Shown: positions 15,943 through 25,374, counted from the first letter of the stretch. The stretch: DNA of 64,000 nt from Pseudoduganella flava (GCF_007830495.1 NZ_VLKW01000003.1:124001-188000), one strand, 5' to 3'. Translations and numbers: made by a program. Notes: generated from the sequence alone by a model not told the origin.

Positions 15943-16851
15943 ATGACCACCCCCAACCCCACCGCCGTCAAGGCCTACCTGATCGACCTGCAGCAACGCA
16001 TCGTCTCCGCCCTCGAAGAGGCCGACGGCAAGCCTTTCCTGCGCGACGCGTGGCAACGCCCGGAAGGCGGCGGCGGCATCTCGCGCCTGATCGAGGAAGG
16101 CAATGTGCTGGAACGGGGCGGCTGTAATTTCTCGCACGTGACGGGCGCGCAATTGCCTCCTTCCGCGGCAGCGCACCGCCCGGGCATCGGCGGGCGCGCG
16201 TGGGAAGCGATGGGCGTCTCGCTGGTGCTCCATCCGCGCAACCCGTATGCGCCGACGGTGCACATGAATGTGCGCTTCTTCTCGACGACCACGGAAGACG
16301 GCACGCCGGTGTGGTGGTTCGGCGGCGGCATGGACCTGACGCCCTACTACGGCAACGTGGAGGACGTGCGGCACTTCCACCGCAGCTGCCGCGCGATGCT
16401 GGCGCCGTTCGGAGACGAACTGCATCCGCGCTTCAAGAAGTGGTGCGACGAGTACTTCTACCTGAAGCACCGCAAGGAAGCGCGCGGCGTCGGCGGCATC
16501 TTCTTCGACGACTTCAACGAGCTGGGCTTCGACGCCAGCTACGCGATGATGCAAAGCGTGGGCGACGGCTTCATCGGCGCCTACCTGCCGATCCTGCAGG
16601 CCCGCAAGGACACGCCGTACGGCGAGCGCGAACGGGACTTCCAGGCTTACCGGCGCGGCCGCTACGTGGAATTCAACCTCGTGTTCGACCGCGGCACGCT
16701 GTTCGGCCTGCAGTCGGGCGGGCGCACGGAAGCGATCCTGATGTCCATGCCGCCCATCGTCAAATGGCGCTACGACTGGCGGCCCGCGGACGGCTCGGCG
16801 GAAAGCCGGCTGTACACGGACTTCCTGCCGCACCGCGACTGGCTGGCGTGA
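15943..16851 (+). CDS. hemF: Oxygen-dependent coproporphyrinogen III oxidase
   Basis: A 302-residue enzyme of haem synthesis that decarboxylates coproporphyrinogen III to protoporphyrinogen IX using O2. Family motifs are [33 protein letters not shown] (residues about 125-137) and the C-terminal [20 protein letters not shown]. The ATG at 15943 begins [16 protein letters not shown], normal for the family. Its TGA overlaps the GTG start of nadD (GTGA). Confidence 0.96.
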   Translation: MTTPNPTAVKAYLIDLQQRIVSALEEADGKPFLRDAWQRPEGGGGISRLIEEGNVLERGGCNFSHVTGAQLPPSAAAHRPGIGGRAWEAMGVSLVLHPRNPYAPTVHMNVRFFSTTTEDGTPVWWFGGGMDLTPYYGNVEDVRHFHRSCRAMLAPFGDELHPRFKKWCDEYFYLKHRKEARGVGGIFFDDFNELGFDASYAMMQSVGDGFIGAYLPILQARKDTPYGERERDFQAYRRGRYVEFNLVFDRGTLFGLQSGGRTEAILMSMPPIVKWRYDWRPADGSAESRLYTDFLPHRDWLA

Positions 16852-17501
16852 CCGCCTGCGTCCTGCTGCTGGGCGGCAGCTTCGATCCCGTGCACAACGG
16901 CCACCTGGCGTTGGGCCGCGCGTTCGTGCAGCTGCTCGGCGCGGCCGAGCTACGCGTGATCCCGGCCGTGCCTTGGCAGAAAAGCGCGCTGGTGGCGACA
17001 GCGCAGCAGCGCGCGGACATGGCGGCGCTGGCGTTCGCGGACGAGCCGTACCGCGTCGTCGTCGACCGCCAGGAAATCGACCGGGGCCGCCCCACCTATA
17101 CGGTCGAGACGCTGCGCGCCTTGCGCACGCAGCTGGGTGCAACCGTGCCGCTGTGCTTCCTGATGGGGGCGGACCAGCTGCAGCGGCTGGACACGTGGCA
17201 TGCGTGGCGCGACCTGTTCACGCTGGCCCATCTGTGCGTGGCGACGCGGCCGGGCTTCACGCTGGATGGACCCGACGTACCGCGGGCCGTGGCCGCCGAG
17301 TTCACGGCCAGGCTGGCGGCACCGCAACGGCTGTGCGGCCAGCCGGCGGGATTGACGTGCATCGCGCCGGACCTGGCGGTGGACGTGTCGTCCACGGCGA
17401 TCCGCACGGCGCTGGAAAACGGCATTGACGCCGGCTCGCTGATTCCGGCGCCGGTGCTAGACTATATCGAACAACATAAACTTTATAAGAAGTACAACTG
17501 A
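16848..17501 (+). CDS. nadD: Nicotinate-nucleotide adenylyltransferase
   Basis: A 217-residue enzyme that adenylates nicotinate mononucleotide in NAD synthesis. It has the nucleotidyltransferase signature [17 protein letters not shown] with the HxGH element, and [10 protein letters not shown] (an SSTxIR motif) near the C-terminus. The GTG start at 16848 overlaps the hemF stop; any later start would remove the GGSFDP core. Its stop is directly followed by rsfS, the common nadD-rsfS-rlmH order. Confidence 0.95.
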   Translation: MTACVLLLGGSFDPVHNGHLALGRAFVQLLGAAELRVIPAVPWQKSALVATAQQRADMAALAFADEPYRVVVDRQEIDRGRPTYTVETLRALRTQLGATVPLCFLMGADQLQRLDTWHAWRDLFTLAHLCVATRPGFTLDGPDVPRAVAAEFTARLAAPQRLCGQPAGLTCIAPDLAVDVSSTAIRTALENGIDAGSLIPAPVLDYIEQHKLYKKYN

Positions 17502-18209
17502 ATGGATATCAAAAAACTGCAAGCCCTCGTCGTGGACGCCCTGGAGGACGTGAAGGGCCAGGACATCGTCCTGTTCGACACCACCGGTCTCACGAGCCTG
17601 TTCGACCGCATCTGCATCGCTTCCGGCACATCGAACCGCCAGACCCGCGCGCTGGCCGCATCGGTGCGTGACAAGGTCAAGGAAGCCGGCGGCGACGTCG
17701 TCGGCATCGAAGGCGAAGACACCGGCGAATGGGTGCTGGTGGACCTGGGCGACATGATCGTCCACATCATGCAGCAGCCGATCCGCGCCTACTACCGCCT
17801 GGAAGAGATCTGGGGCGAGAAGCCCGTGAAACTGGGCGCCGCGAAGCGCAAGTCCACGGCCGAAGCCAAGGCGATCGACGACAAGGAAGCCGCACCGAAG
17901 AAGAAGGCCGGCCACCTCGCCGCAACGAAGGCCGCCAAGGCAGCCGAGCCGGTCATCGAGAAGAAGGCACCGGCACGGAAGCCTGGCACGGTGAAGGCCG
18001 CCGCCGCCGCGGGTGCCGTCGCGAAGAAGGCCGCCGCGAAGAAGGTCGCGCCGGCAGTCGCAGCACCGGAAGGCAAGAAGGTGAAGGTCGCCGCGTCGAA
18101 GACCGCCGTGGCATCGGCGAAGGCCGCCAAGGAAGCGAAGGCGAAGGAGCCGAAGGCCCCGGCCAAGACCGTCATCAAGCGGATCAAGAAACCGGCCGCC
18201 GAAGAGTAA
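17502..18209 (+). CDS. rsfS: Ribosomal silencing factor RsfS with long Lys/Ala-rich tail
   Basis: A 235-residue protein. Residues 1-110 are the RsfS domain (MDIKKLQALVVDALEDVKGQ, DTGEWVLVDLGDMIVHIM), which binds ribosomal protein uL14 and blocks subunit joining when nutrients are scarce. Usual RsfS proteins stop near 105-130 residues. Here about 120 extra residues follow, rich in Lys, Ala and Pro with AAKK/KKA and KAPA elements, resembling histone H1-like bacterial tails. The tail is in the same frame with normal codon use and ends IKRIKKPAAEE. It may bind RNA or DNA. Confidence 0.93.
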   Translation: MDIKKLQALVVDALEDVKGQDIVLFDTTGLTSLFDRICIASGTSNRQTRALAASVRDKVKEAGGDVVGIEGEDTGEWVLVDLGDMIVHIMQQPIRAYYRLEEIWGEKPVKLGAAKRKSTAEAKAIDDKEAAPKKKAGHLAATKAAKAAEPVIEKKAPARKPGTVKAAAAAGAVAKKAAAKKVAPAVAAPEGKKVKVAASKTAVASAKAAKEAKAKEPKAPAKTVIKRIKKPAAEE

Positions 18210-18215
18210 TCCCGC

Positions 18216-18686
18216 ATGCAGCTGATCATCGCTGCGGTCGGGCACAAGATGCCCGCGTGGATCGAAACGGGCTTCGCGGAATACGTGAAGCGAATGCCGC
18301 CGGAACTGCGCATCGTGCTCAAGGAGATCAAGCCCGTCGAGCGTTCCGGCAGCAAGACCGCCGCGACAGCGATGGCGCTGGAGCGCGAGCGCATCGAGGC
18401 GGCGCTGCCGAAGTCGGTGCGCATCATCGCGCTGGACGAACGGGGCAAGGACCTGACGAGCGTCGGCCTGTCGCAGCAGCTCGAGCTGTGGCAACAGGAC
18501 GGCCGCGACACGGCCTTCCTGATCGGCGGCGCCGATGGCCTCGATCCAGGGTTGAAGGCAAAGGCGGAAGGACTGATCCGCATCTCCAGCATGACGCTGC
18601 CGCACGGGATCGTGCGGGTGATGCTGGCCGAGCAGCTCTACCGCGCGTGGACAATCACACAAAATCACCCTTATCATCGGGTTTAG
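18216..18686 (+). CDS. rlmH: 23S rRNA (pseudouridine1915-N3)-methyltransferase
   Basis: A 156-residue SPOUT-class methyltransferase acting on the assembled 70S ribosome. Family marks are the N-terminal [16 protein letters not shown], the SAM-binding knot at [12 protein letters not shown], and the C-terminal [18 protein letters not shown] and HPYHR. It starts six bases after rsfS and belongs to the same run. Confidence 0.96.
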   Translation: MQLIIAAVGHKMPAWIETGFAEYVKRMPPELRIVLKEIKPVERSGSKTAATAMALERERIEAALPKSVRIIALDERGKDLTSVGLSQQLELWQQDGRDTAFLIGGADGLDPGLKAKAEGLIRISSMTLPHGIVRVMLAEQLYRAWTITQNHPYHRV

Positions 18687-18689
18687 TTG

Positions 18690-18763
18690 TTAAACCCCAC
18701 AAGCGTAAGACTAGGGTCAGACCCGCCGGGTCTGACCCTAGCTTTACGCCGTTGGGGTAAACG
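18690..18763. repeat. GGGTCAGACCC palindromic intergenic element (copy 2)
   Basis: Perfect inner arms CTAGGGTCAGACCC (18711-18724) and GGGTCTGACCCTAG (18728-18741) with a three-base loop. The outer, imperfect arms are TTAAACCCCA...GCGTAAG and CTTTACGCC...TGGGGTAAAC. It lies directly after rlmH. It has the same design as copy 1 but different outer bases, which suggests conserved pairing. Confidence 0.8.
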
Positions 18764-18798
18764 CCTGTACCTGCACGCTAACAATTACAACAACAACG

Positions 18799-19419
18799 AT
18801 GAAACCGGTTGAACGCAAAATCTATCTCGCCTCCAAGAGCCCCCGCCGCCGCGAACTGCTGCGCCAGATCGGGGTCGACTTCGAATTGCTGCTGCTGCGC
18901 AGCGACGGGCCGCGGGGCGCCGATGTGACGGAGGACGTGCTGCCGGACGAGCCGGCCGAGATCTACGTCAGCCGCGTCGCCAACGAGAAGGCCGACTTCG
19001 CGTTCGAGCTGTGCCGCCGCCGCCACCTGCGCCCTCGCCCTGTGCTGTCGGCCGATACGACGGTGGCGATCGACGGCGCGATCCTCGGCAAGCCCACCGG
19101 CAAGGAGGAGGCGGAGGCAATGCTGCGCCAGCTGTCCGGCCGCACGCACCAGGTGCTGACGACGGTGGCCGTGCGCACGTTCGACTTCTCCGGCAGCATG
19201 ACGCAGGTATCCAACGTGCGTTTTGCCGAACTGACGCCCGCCGCGATCCACGCCTACTGCGCCACCGCCGAGCCGTACGACAAGGCCGGCGGCTACGGCA
19301 TCCAGGGGCTGGCGGCCGTGTTCATCGAACACATCGAAGGCAGCCACTCCGGCATCATGGGCCTGCCGCTGTTCGAGACGGCCCAGCTGCTGCGCCAGGC
19401 CGGGCTGAAGCTGCCATGA
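18799..19419 (+). CDS. maf: Maf family nucleotide pyrophosphatase
   Basis: A 206-residue Maf protein. It has the N-terminal signature IYLASKSPRRRELLRQIG, the catalytic region VLSADTTVAIDGAILGKP, and SGRTHQVLTTVAV. Maf enzymes hydrolyse dTTP/UTP or modified nucleotides to the monophosphate; which subfamily this is was not settled. Its TGA overlaps the ATG of rng (ATGA), so the two are translationally coupled, a common order in proteobacteria. Confidence 0.93.
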   Translation: MKPVERKIYLASKSPRRRELLRQIGVDFELLLLRSDGPRGADVTEDVLPDEPAEIYVSRVANEKADFAFELCRRRHLRPRPVLSADTTVAIDGAILGKPTGKEEAEAMLRQLSGRTHQVLTTVAVRTFDFSGSMTQVSNVRFAELTPAAIHAYCATAEPYDKAGGYGIQGLAAVFIEHIEGSHSGIMGLPLFETAQLLRQAGLKLP

Positions 19420-20879
19420 ACGAAGACATCCTGATCAACATCACGCCGCAGGAAACCCGCGTCGCCCTGATCCTGCAAGGCGCTGTGCAGGAGCTGCACA
19501 TCGAACGCACGTTGACGCGCGGGCTGGCAGGCAACGTCTACTCCGGCAAGGTCGTGCGTGTGCTGCCGGGCATGCAGTCGGCCTTCATCGACATCGGCCT
19601 GGAGCGCGCCGCGTTCCTGCACGTGGCCGACATCTGGGAAGCCCGTCCGCACGACGGCAGCAATGCGACGCCCGCGCCGATCGAGAAACTGCTGTTCGAC
19701 GGCCAGGTGCTGACGGTCCAGGTCATCAAGGACCCAATCGGCACGAAGGGTGCGCGGCTGTCCACCCAGATCTCGATCGCGGGGCGGATGCTCGTCTACC
19801 TGCCGCAGGATTCGCACATCGGCATCTCGCAGAAGATCGAGAAGGAAGCCGAGCGCGAAGCCCTGCGCACGCGCATGCAGGGCCTGTTGCCGAAGGAAGA
19901 AAAAGGCGGCTACATCGTGCGCACGCAGGCCGAGGATGCCAGCGATGCGGACCTGTCGGCCGACATCGAATACCTGCGCAAGACGTGGGCCGCGATCACG
20001 CACGGCGCACGCACGCGGCCGCCCACCAGCCTGTTGCACCAGGACCTGTCGCTGGCCCAGCGCGTGCTGCGCGACTTCGTGCACGACGAGACGGCGACGA
20101 TCCAGGTGGACTCGCGCGAGAACTTCCTGTCGCTGACGGAGTTCGGCAAGGTGTACACGCCGAGCGTGCTGTCCCGGCTGCAGCACTACACGGGCGAGCG
20201 CCCGCTGTTCGACCTGTATGGTGTCGAGGAAGAGATCCAGCGCGCGTTGGGACGCCGCGTGGACCTGAAGTCGGGCGGCTACCTGATCGTCGACCAGACC
20301 GAGGCGATGACGACGATCGACGTCAATACGGGTGGCTTCGTCGGCGGCCGCAACTTCGCCGACACGATCTTCAAGACGAACCTCGAGGCGGCCCATGCGA
20401 TCGCGCGCCAGCTGCGGCTGCGCAACCTGGGCGGCATCATCATCCTCGACTTCATCGACATGGAAAACACCGAGCACCGCAACGCGGTGCTGACGGAGCT
20501 GAAGAAGGCGCTGTCACGCGACCGTACCAAGGTGTCGGTGTCGGGCTTCTCCGCGCTCGGCCTCGTCGAGATGACGCGCAAGCGCACCCGCGAATCGCTG
20601 GCGCACATCCTGTGCGAGCCCTGCCCCGCCTGCGGCGGCAAGGGCCAGGTCAAGACGTCGCGCACGATCTGCTACGAGATCCTGCGCGAACTGCTGCGCG
20701 AGGCGAAGCAGTTCAACCCGCGCGAATTCCGCATCCTCGCGTCGCAGGAAGTGGTGGACATGTTCCTGGAAGAGGAATCGCAGCACCTGGCGATGCTGGG
20801 GGACTTCATCGGCAAGAAGATTTCGCTGCAGGTGGAGAACTCGTACCACCAGGAGCAGTACGACGTCATCCTGATGTAG
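19416..20879 (+). CDS. rng: Ribonuclease G
   Basis: A 487-residue endoribonuclease of the RNase E/G family, involved in 16S rRNA 5' maturation and mRNA decay. It has an N-terminal S1 domain (residues about 38-125), the catalytic DNase I-like part with SGGYLIVDQTEAMTTIDVNT, and the zinc-link CEPCPACGGKG near residues 398-408. It lacks the long C-terminal scaffold of RNase E, so it is G. The start MNEDILINITPQETRVA overlaps the maf stop. The T-rich stretch at 20946-20970 after it may help end transcription. Confidence 0.96.
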   Translation: MNEDILINITPQETRVALILQGAVQELHIERTLTRGLAGNVYSGKVVRVLPGMQSAFIDIGLERAAFLHVADIWEARPHDGSNATPAPIEKLLFDGQVLTVQVIKDPIGTKGARLSTQISIAGRMLVYLPQDSHIGISQKIEKEAEREALRTRMQGLLPKEEKGGYIVRTQAEDASDADLSADIEYLRKTWAAITHGARTRPPTSLLHQDLSLAQRVLRDFVHDETATIQVDSRENFLSLTEFGKVYTPSVLSRLQHYTGERPLFDLYGVEEEIQRALGRRVDLKSGGYLIVDQTEAMTTIDVNTGGFVGGRNFADTIFKTNLEAAHAIARQLRLRNLGGIIILDFIDMENTEHRNAVLTELKKALSRDRTKVSVSGFSALGLVEMTRKRTRESLAHILCEPCPACGGKGQVKTSRTICYEILRELLREAKQFNPREFRILASQEVVDMFLEEESQHLAMLGDFIGKKISLQVENSYHQEQYDVILM

Positions 20880-20984
20880 AAAACGCCCGCGGCGCTTTCC
20901 TCAGCGGCCCGGTGGGGGTCGGGCGCGCGCGGGCAGGACTCTGGCTTCCTTTTTTCTTTCTTTTGTTTCGGTGATACGTGAGGC

Positions 20985-21518
20985 TTACTGCTTGCGGCGA
21001 CGTGCGACGACGCCCAGCAGTGCCATGCCGCCCAGCAGCATGCCGTAGGTGGCTGGCTCCGGAACGGCCGTCACGGCGACGACGCCGCTGTAGGTGCCGG
21101 CCGCTTGCGACAGCACCTTGCCGGTGACGCTGACGTAGTAGCCATTGGCGGCGGACAGGTTGTCCAGGTTCAGGCTCCACTGGTCGGTCTGGCCGGTGGA
21201 CAGTTGCGTGCCGTGGCTGACCAGCGAGCCGTCCGCTGCGAACAGGTCGAAGCTGGTGATGTCCAGGCCGTTCTTCGGGTTGCCGCTGTACGAGTACAGG
21301 TTGGCGACGAAGGAACCGCCAACGGCGACGTCGAAGGAGTAGCTGTCGGTGAACGTGTCGTCGCGGTGGTTGCCGGTGATCAGGCGGGCAAACGCGCCGG
21401 CGCCATCGACCACCTCGATCGCTTCGACCGGGTTGCTGATGTCGGCTGCATATGCCTGACCAGCCAGCGCTGCGCTTGCCAGCGCCAGCGAAGCTGCGAT
21501 GTTCTTGATTTTCGTCAT
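20985..21518 (-). CDS. PEP-CTERM sorted secreted protein, FxDxF type (paralogue 1)
   Basis: A 177-residue protein with an N-terminal signal peptide (MTKIKNIAASLALASAALAGQAYAAD) and a C-terminal sorting tail: VPEPATYGML, a hydrophobic helix LLGGMALLGVVA and the basic end RRRKQ. This is the PEP-CTERM signal recognised by exosortase EpsH-type enzymes. The FTDSYSF segment fits the FxDxF family. No exosortase gene is in the window. It is probably an exported surface protein of biofilm-forming bacteria; its function is unknown. It is a paralogue of the gene at 21924. Confidence 0.88.
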   Translation of the reverse strand: MTKIKNIAASLALASAALAGQAYAADISNPVEAIEVVDGAGAFARLITGNHRDDTFTDSYSFDVAVGGSFVANLYSYSGNPKNGLDITSFDLFAADGSLVSHGTQLSTGQTDQWSLNLDNLSAANGYYVSVTGKVLSQAAGTYSGVVAVTAVPEPATYGMLLGGMALLGVVARRRKQ

Positions 21519-21923
21519 TCCTTGCTCCTAATGTCAAACGGTTGAGGCCGCCGAGGAGCCGACAAGGTAACAGGACAGCCGGATGCAGGAAAAGCCGCGC
21601 ACCTGGCTTTTACAAATTGTTAAGGTTTAACGCGCCTTTCCGGCCTGCATCGCAAGGCGAGAAAATGATTTGTATTCAATGACTTAGCCAACCCATGCAC
21701 AATCATTATTTTCCGCGTAGGAGCACGCCTACATGAAAACGCGCACGACTTACACGTCGCCGTTTAGCGACTTTAAGCGTGCCGTAATTTGCGGCAGATG
21801 GGGAACGAAAGTTGCCCAAAACGGCCGGGCGTGGTGACAATCGATGGTGTAGGACAAAGCGCCTGCGGCGCGCGCTCCTCAGCGGCGGAGCAGTCGCGCG
21901 CGGCCGCAGGCGTTACTGCGGAC
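21519..21923. other. Intergenic stretch between two PEP-CTERM genes
   Basis: About 400 bases, AT-rich at 21600-21780 compared with its surroundings. It should hold the promoter of gene 20985-21518. At 21860-21912 lies a hairpin (arms CGCCTGCGGC and GCCGCAGGCG) that probably ends transcription of gene 21924-22457. I see no coding sequence in it. Confidence 0.5.
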
Positions 21924-22457
21924 TTAAGACTTGCGGCGGCGGGCGATCGCACCCACCAGTGCCAGGCCACCCAGCAGCATGCCGTAGGTTGCCGGTTCCG
22001 GAACAGCGCTGACCGTCGCGACGCTGCCCGAATAGATGCCAGGCTGCGACAGCACATTGCCGCTTACCTGCACGTAGTAGCTGGCGGCGGACAGACCGGT
22101 GGTCGTCAGCTGCCACTGCTGGATGCCGTCATCGATCAGCGCGGCGCCCTTGGTCACCAGGGTACCGTCCGAGCGATACAGGTCGAGACCCGTGATGTCC
22201 AGGCCGGTGCCCGGCTGGAAGCTGTACGAGAACAGGGACGCGGTGAAGTCCGTTGCGCTCGACAGCGTGAACGTGTAGTGGTCGGCGAAGGTATCGCCGG
22301 CCGTCACGTCCTGAATCAGCCGGCCGAAGAAGCCGGCACCGTCCGCGATTTCGACGGCAGCGGGGCCATTGCTGACGTCGGCGGCGTAAACTGCCTGAGT
22401 GGTGAAAGCGGCGCATGCCAGCGCCAGGGAAGCTGCGAATTTCTTGGTTTTGGTCAT
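21924..22457 (-). CDS. PEP-CTERM sorted secreted protein, FxDxF type (paralogue 2)
   Basis: A 177-residue protein with a signal peptide (MTKTKKFAASLALACAAFTTQAVYAAD) and a PEP-CTERM tail VPEPATYGMLLGGLALVGAI ending in ARRRKS. It aligns throughout with the protein at 20985-21518: NGPAAVEIADGAGFFGRLI matches NPVEAIEVVDGAGAFARLI, and FADHYTF matches FTDSYSF. The ATG at 22457 has an AAGGAG site; the in-frame ATG at 22478 would add seven residues before the signal. The two genes are a duplicated pair. Confidence 0.88.
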   Translation of the reverse strand: MTKTKKFAASLALACAAFTTQAVYAADVSNGPAAVEIADGAGFFGRLIQDVTAGDTFADHYTFTLSSATDFTASLFSYSFQPGTGLDITGLDLYRSDGTLVTKGAALIDDGIQQWQLTTTGLSAASYYVQVSGNVLSQPGIYSGSVATVSAVPEPATYGMLLGGLALVGAIARRRKS

Positions 22458-22739
22458 TCCATGCTCCTTAGAGGTCATTCACGTACTACAAGGGGGGTTA
22501 GGCCGCTGAGGAGTGGTCAAGGTAGCAGCAAAAAACTCAGCAAAAACCTTTTAGATACAAGTGCTTACAAGTTGATTATTTGAATTTCAAGGTCCGCCCG
22601 CTGGCCAACAGACGCTGCTGAGCGAGCAAAATCAAGCACTTGCTGAACGGTGAAAGAAGTGTTGCAAACGCTGTCGGACAGCGCCGACATCACGACGCGC
22701 AGGATTCAGACGTAGCGGCGTGCCGGTTCTAAGCGCGGC

Positions 22740-24269
22740 TTAAGGTGCGGCAGAATCGGGACCGTCCGCAACGCGATTGCGGCCTGCGGCCTTGGCCGCG
22801 TACAACGCCCGATCGGCCAGCTCGAGCAGAGCCGATGCTGCATCCACGCCGCGCCTTGGCACCATGGCGGCAACGCCCGCGCTGATCGTGACGATCCCGT
22901 GCGGGCTGCCCGCATGCGGCAGCGCCAGCGCGGCAATCGCCTCGCGCATCCGCTCGGCCACAGCATGTGCCCCCGCCACATCCGTGTTCGGCAGCAGCAC
23001 CGCCATCTCCTCGCCGCCATAGCGGGCAGCGAGGTCGCCGGCGCGGCCCGGCGTCTGCCGCCGGATGGCCTGGGCCGCGGCGCGCAGGCAGATGTCGCCG
23101 GCACCGTGGCCGTAGCGGTCGTTGTAGGCCTTGAAGTGGTCGACGTCGATCATCGCCAGCGCGAGCGGCGCACCGTGCCGGGTGGCCCGGCTGAACTCGT
23201 TGCCGAGCGAGACGTCGAACTGGCGCCGGTTCGCCAGGCCCGTCAAGCCGTCCTGCAGCGCCAGCTTTTCCAGCGCCGCGTTCAGGCCCGCCAGCGAATC
23301 GCGCGCCTCGCGCAGTTTCGACTCCACCTGCAGGCGGCGGCGCATCTGCCGCACGAGCCGCTGCCCGAACAGCGCCAGCAGCGCGGCCAGCACGATCACG
23401 CCGGCCGTATGCGTCAACGTATCGCGCCACCAGTGCGCCAGCACCTCGTCCTTCGACAGCGCGGCCGTCACGAACAACGGATAGTGCTGCAGCGGCCGGT
23501 AGCTGTTGAGCCGCACCTTGCCGTCCTGCGTCGAGCGGAACATGCCCGTGCCGATCCGCGCGACACGGGTGTAGGCGTCGTAAAGCGGCGTGTTGCCGAT
23601 GTTCGCGGCGATGCTCTGCTCGCGGAACGGGCGCCGGACCAGCATCGTGCCGTCGTCCGACAGCAGTGCCACCGCGCCGTCCGCGCCGATATCGAAGCTG
23701 GCGTAGAACTCGCGGAAGTAATCGATGGCGATCGTCGCCAGCACGACACCGTCGAACGCGCCGTCCGGCTTGTCGAGCCGGCGCGACACGGGGATTACCC
23801 ACCGTCCCGTGGCCCGGCTGACGACGGGGCGGCCGATGCGGCTACCCGCTCCCGGATTACGCAGGTGGTACTGGAAATACTCGCGATCGGCGTTGTTGAC
23901 GGCCCGGTCCTGGTCGGCCTGCGAGGTGACGAGCCGCCTGCCCGTTTCGTCATAGGCCGACAGCGCATCGAGCTCCGGCAGCCGGTGCACGTGGTCGGCC
24001 ATCAACCGGTGCAGCCGCGCCATCTGCGTGGGGCTCGTGCCGTCGGTCTGGATGCGCTCCTGCAGGTCGGCGAGGCTCGTCTCGGCGGTACGCAGCGTGT
24101 CGTCCGCATGCTCGCTCATCGCCCGCGCCAGGTTGGTTGCATTGCGCTCGGTCTGCTCCAGCAGTACGCGGCGCGCATGCCAGCTGCGCTCGAAGTCGAG
24201 CGCCACCAGCGTCACGCAAACAACGGTGACGAAGACGGTGGTCCAGAACGTGATCGGCAGCCGACGCAT
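22740..24269 (-). CDS. Membrane-bound diguanylate cyclase with periplasmic Cache-like sensor
   Basis: A 509-residue protein. A first membrane helix is at residues 7-25 and a second near 290-310; the roughly 260 residues between them look like a double Cache/PAS-like periplasmic sensor (NADREYFQYHLRNPG, GRPVVSRATGRWVIPVSR). The C-terminal GGDEF domain has the active-site loop GGEEM at 418-422 (M in place of F) and the inhibitory-site motif RxxD at 409-412, so it should make c-di-GMP with product inhibition. No EAL domain is present. It could control the biofilm or polysaccharide genes nearby. Confidence 0.93.
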   Translation of the reverse strand: MRRLPITFWTTVFVTVVCVTLVALDFERSWHARRVLLEQTERNATNLARAMSEHADDTLRTAETSLADLQERIQTDGTSPTQMARLHRLMADHVHRLPELDALSAYDETGRRLVTSQADQDRAVNNADREYFQYHLRNPGAGSRIGRPVVSRATGRWVIPVSRRLDKPDGAFDGVVLATIAIDYFREFYASFDIGADGAVALLSDDGTMLVRRPFREQSIAANIGNTPLYDAYTRVARIGTGMFRSTQDGKVRLNSYRPLQHYPLFVTAALSKDEVLAHWWRDTLTHTAGVIVLAALLALFGQRLVRQMRRRLQVESKLREARDSLAGLNAALEKLALQDGLTGLANRRQFDVSLGNEFSRATRHGAPLALAMIDVDHFKAYNDRYGHGAGDICLRAAAQAIRRQTPGRAGDLAARYGGEEMAVLLPNTDVAGAHAVAERMREAIAALALPHAGSPHGIVTISAGVAAMVPRRGVDAASALLELADRALYAAKAAGRNRVADGPDSAAP

Positions 24270-24285
24270 TGCGCGGGCCCGGGCG

Positions 24286-25374
24286 TCAGGCCGCTACGGT
24301 CGCGGGCAGCATCGGCTGCAGCGTGCGCCACACCAGCTCGGCATCGAGCTTGCGCATGCAGTCGTGGTGGCCCAGTGGGCACTCGCGCTGGCGGCACGGC
24401 GAACAGTCGAGGCGCAGCGACAACGCGGCCGCCACGGTCGAGAACGGCGGCGCGTGGTCCGGATCCGTCGGGCCGTAGATCGCGACGACGGGCCGGTCCA
24501 GGCTCGACGCCACGTGCAGCAGCCCCGAGTCGTTGCTGACGACGGCGGCGCTGTGGCCGATCAGCGCGATTGCCTCGGCAAGGCTGGTCTGGCCCGCCAG
24601 GTTCAGCACGGCCGGTGCGGCCGCGCTGCCGGCCACGCCGGCCACGACCTCGTCACACGCGGGGCGGTCCTTCGGCGAGCCCAGCAGCGCGACCTGGGCG
24701 AGCGGAAACCGGGCGACAATGTGCCGGGCCAGCGCGGCGAAATGTTCAGGCGGCCAGCGCTTCGCGGAGCCGAACTCGGCGCCCGGCGCAAACACGACGA
24801 GCGGACGGTCGGGCGCCACGCCTGCCTTCGCGCAGGCGGCCTGCACCTGCTCCGGCGTCACCTGCAGCGCCGGCCGCGGCGCGCTCTGCAGCGGCGCCCC
24901 GGGCGCCTGCGCCAGCGCCGCGTAGAACGGCACCATCGGCCGTGGCGGCACGTCGTCGTGGTGCATCACGTTGATCAGGCCATAGCGGCTCTCGCCCTTG
25001 TAGCCGACGCGGCGGCGGATGCCCGCGAGCCATGGAATCAAAGCATACTTCAGCGTGTTGGGCAGCACGTAGGCGGCCGCATAGCCGCGGCGGTGCAGCA
25101 CCCGCGCCAGGCGCCACCGTTCGCGCAGCTGCAGCGCGCCGTGGCGGAACGTGGTCTGGATGACCTCGTCCACTTCCCGCATCTGGCGCCACACCGGGGC
25201 GACGGGCGGCGGCGCCAGCACGTCGATCGGCGCGTCCGGGTGCGCCGCACGCAACCGTTGCAGCAGCGGCTGCGCCATCACGGCATCGCCGATCCAGTTG
25301 GGCGAGATAATCAGGATACGGGACAAACCCGGGGGCAAACCCGGGGGCAAACCCGGGGACAAATCGCGGGACAT
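24286..25374 (-). CDS. waaF: Lipopolysaccharide heptosyltransferase II-like (GT9)
   Basis: A 362-residue GT9 enzyme that adds the second heptose to the LPS inner core from ADP-heptose. Features are ILIISPNWIGDAVMAQPLL, VVFAPGAEFGSAKRWPPEHF, and the donor-site region SNDSGLLHVASSLDRPVVAIYGPTDPDHAPP. The cysteine cluster CSPCRQRECPLGHHDCM near the end is typical. The N-terminus before ILIISP carries an unusual LPPG repeat made by 12-base tandem repeats. The start at 25374 lies two bases after the stop of the O-antigen ligase gene; an in-frame ATG at 25404 inside that gene is less likely. Confidence 0.88.
   Translation of the reverse strand: MSRDLSPGLPPGLPPGLSRILIISPNWIGDAVMAQPLLQRLRAAHPDAPIDVLAPPPVAPVWRQMREVDEVIQTTFRHGALQLRERWRLARVLHRRGYAAAYVLPNTLKYALIPWLAGIRRRVGYKGESRYGLINVMHHDDVPPRPMVPFYAALAQAPGAPLQSAPRPALQVTPEQVQAACAKAGVAPDRPLVVFAPGAEFGSAKRWPPEHFAALARHIVARFPLAQVALLGSPKDRPACDEVVAGVAGSAAAPAVLNLAGQTSLAEAIALIGHSAAVVSNDSGLLHVASSLDRPVVAIYGPTDPDHAPPFSTVAAALSLRLDCSPCRQRECPLGHHDCMRKLDAELVWRTLQPMLPATVAA
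25324..25371 (-). repeat. 12-base tandem repeat in the heptosyltransferase 5' end
   Basis: Four head-to-tail units: CAAACCCGGGGG twice, CAAACCCGGGGA once, then a degenerate CAAATCGCGGGA, at 25324-25371. They encode repeated L-P-P-G at the very N-terminus. Because the unit is 12 bases, copy changes would lengthen or shorten the protein without a frameshift. Confidence 0.85.

Noticed and set aside
22650..22717. A short GTG-started frame of about 22 codons before the diguanylate cyclase end
   Set aside because: It is too short, has no ribosome site and no recognisable feature.
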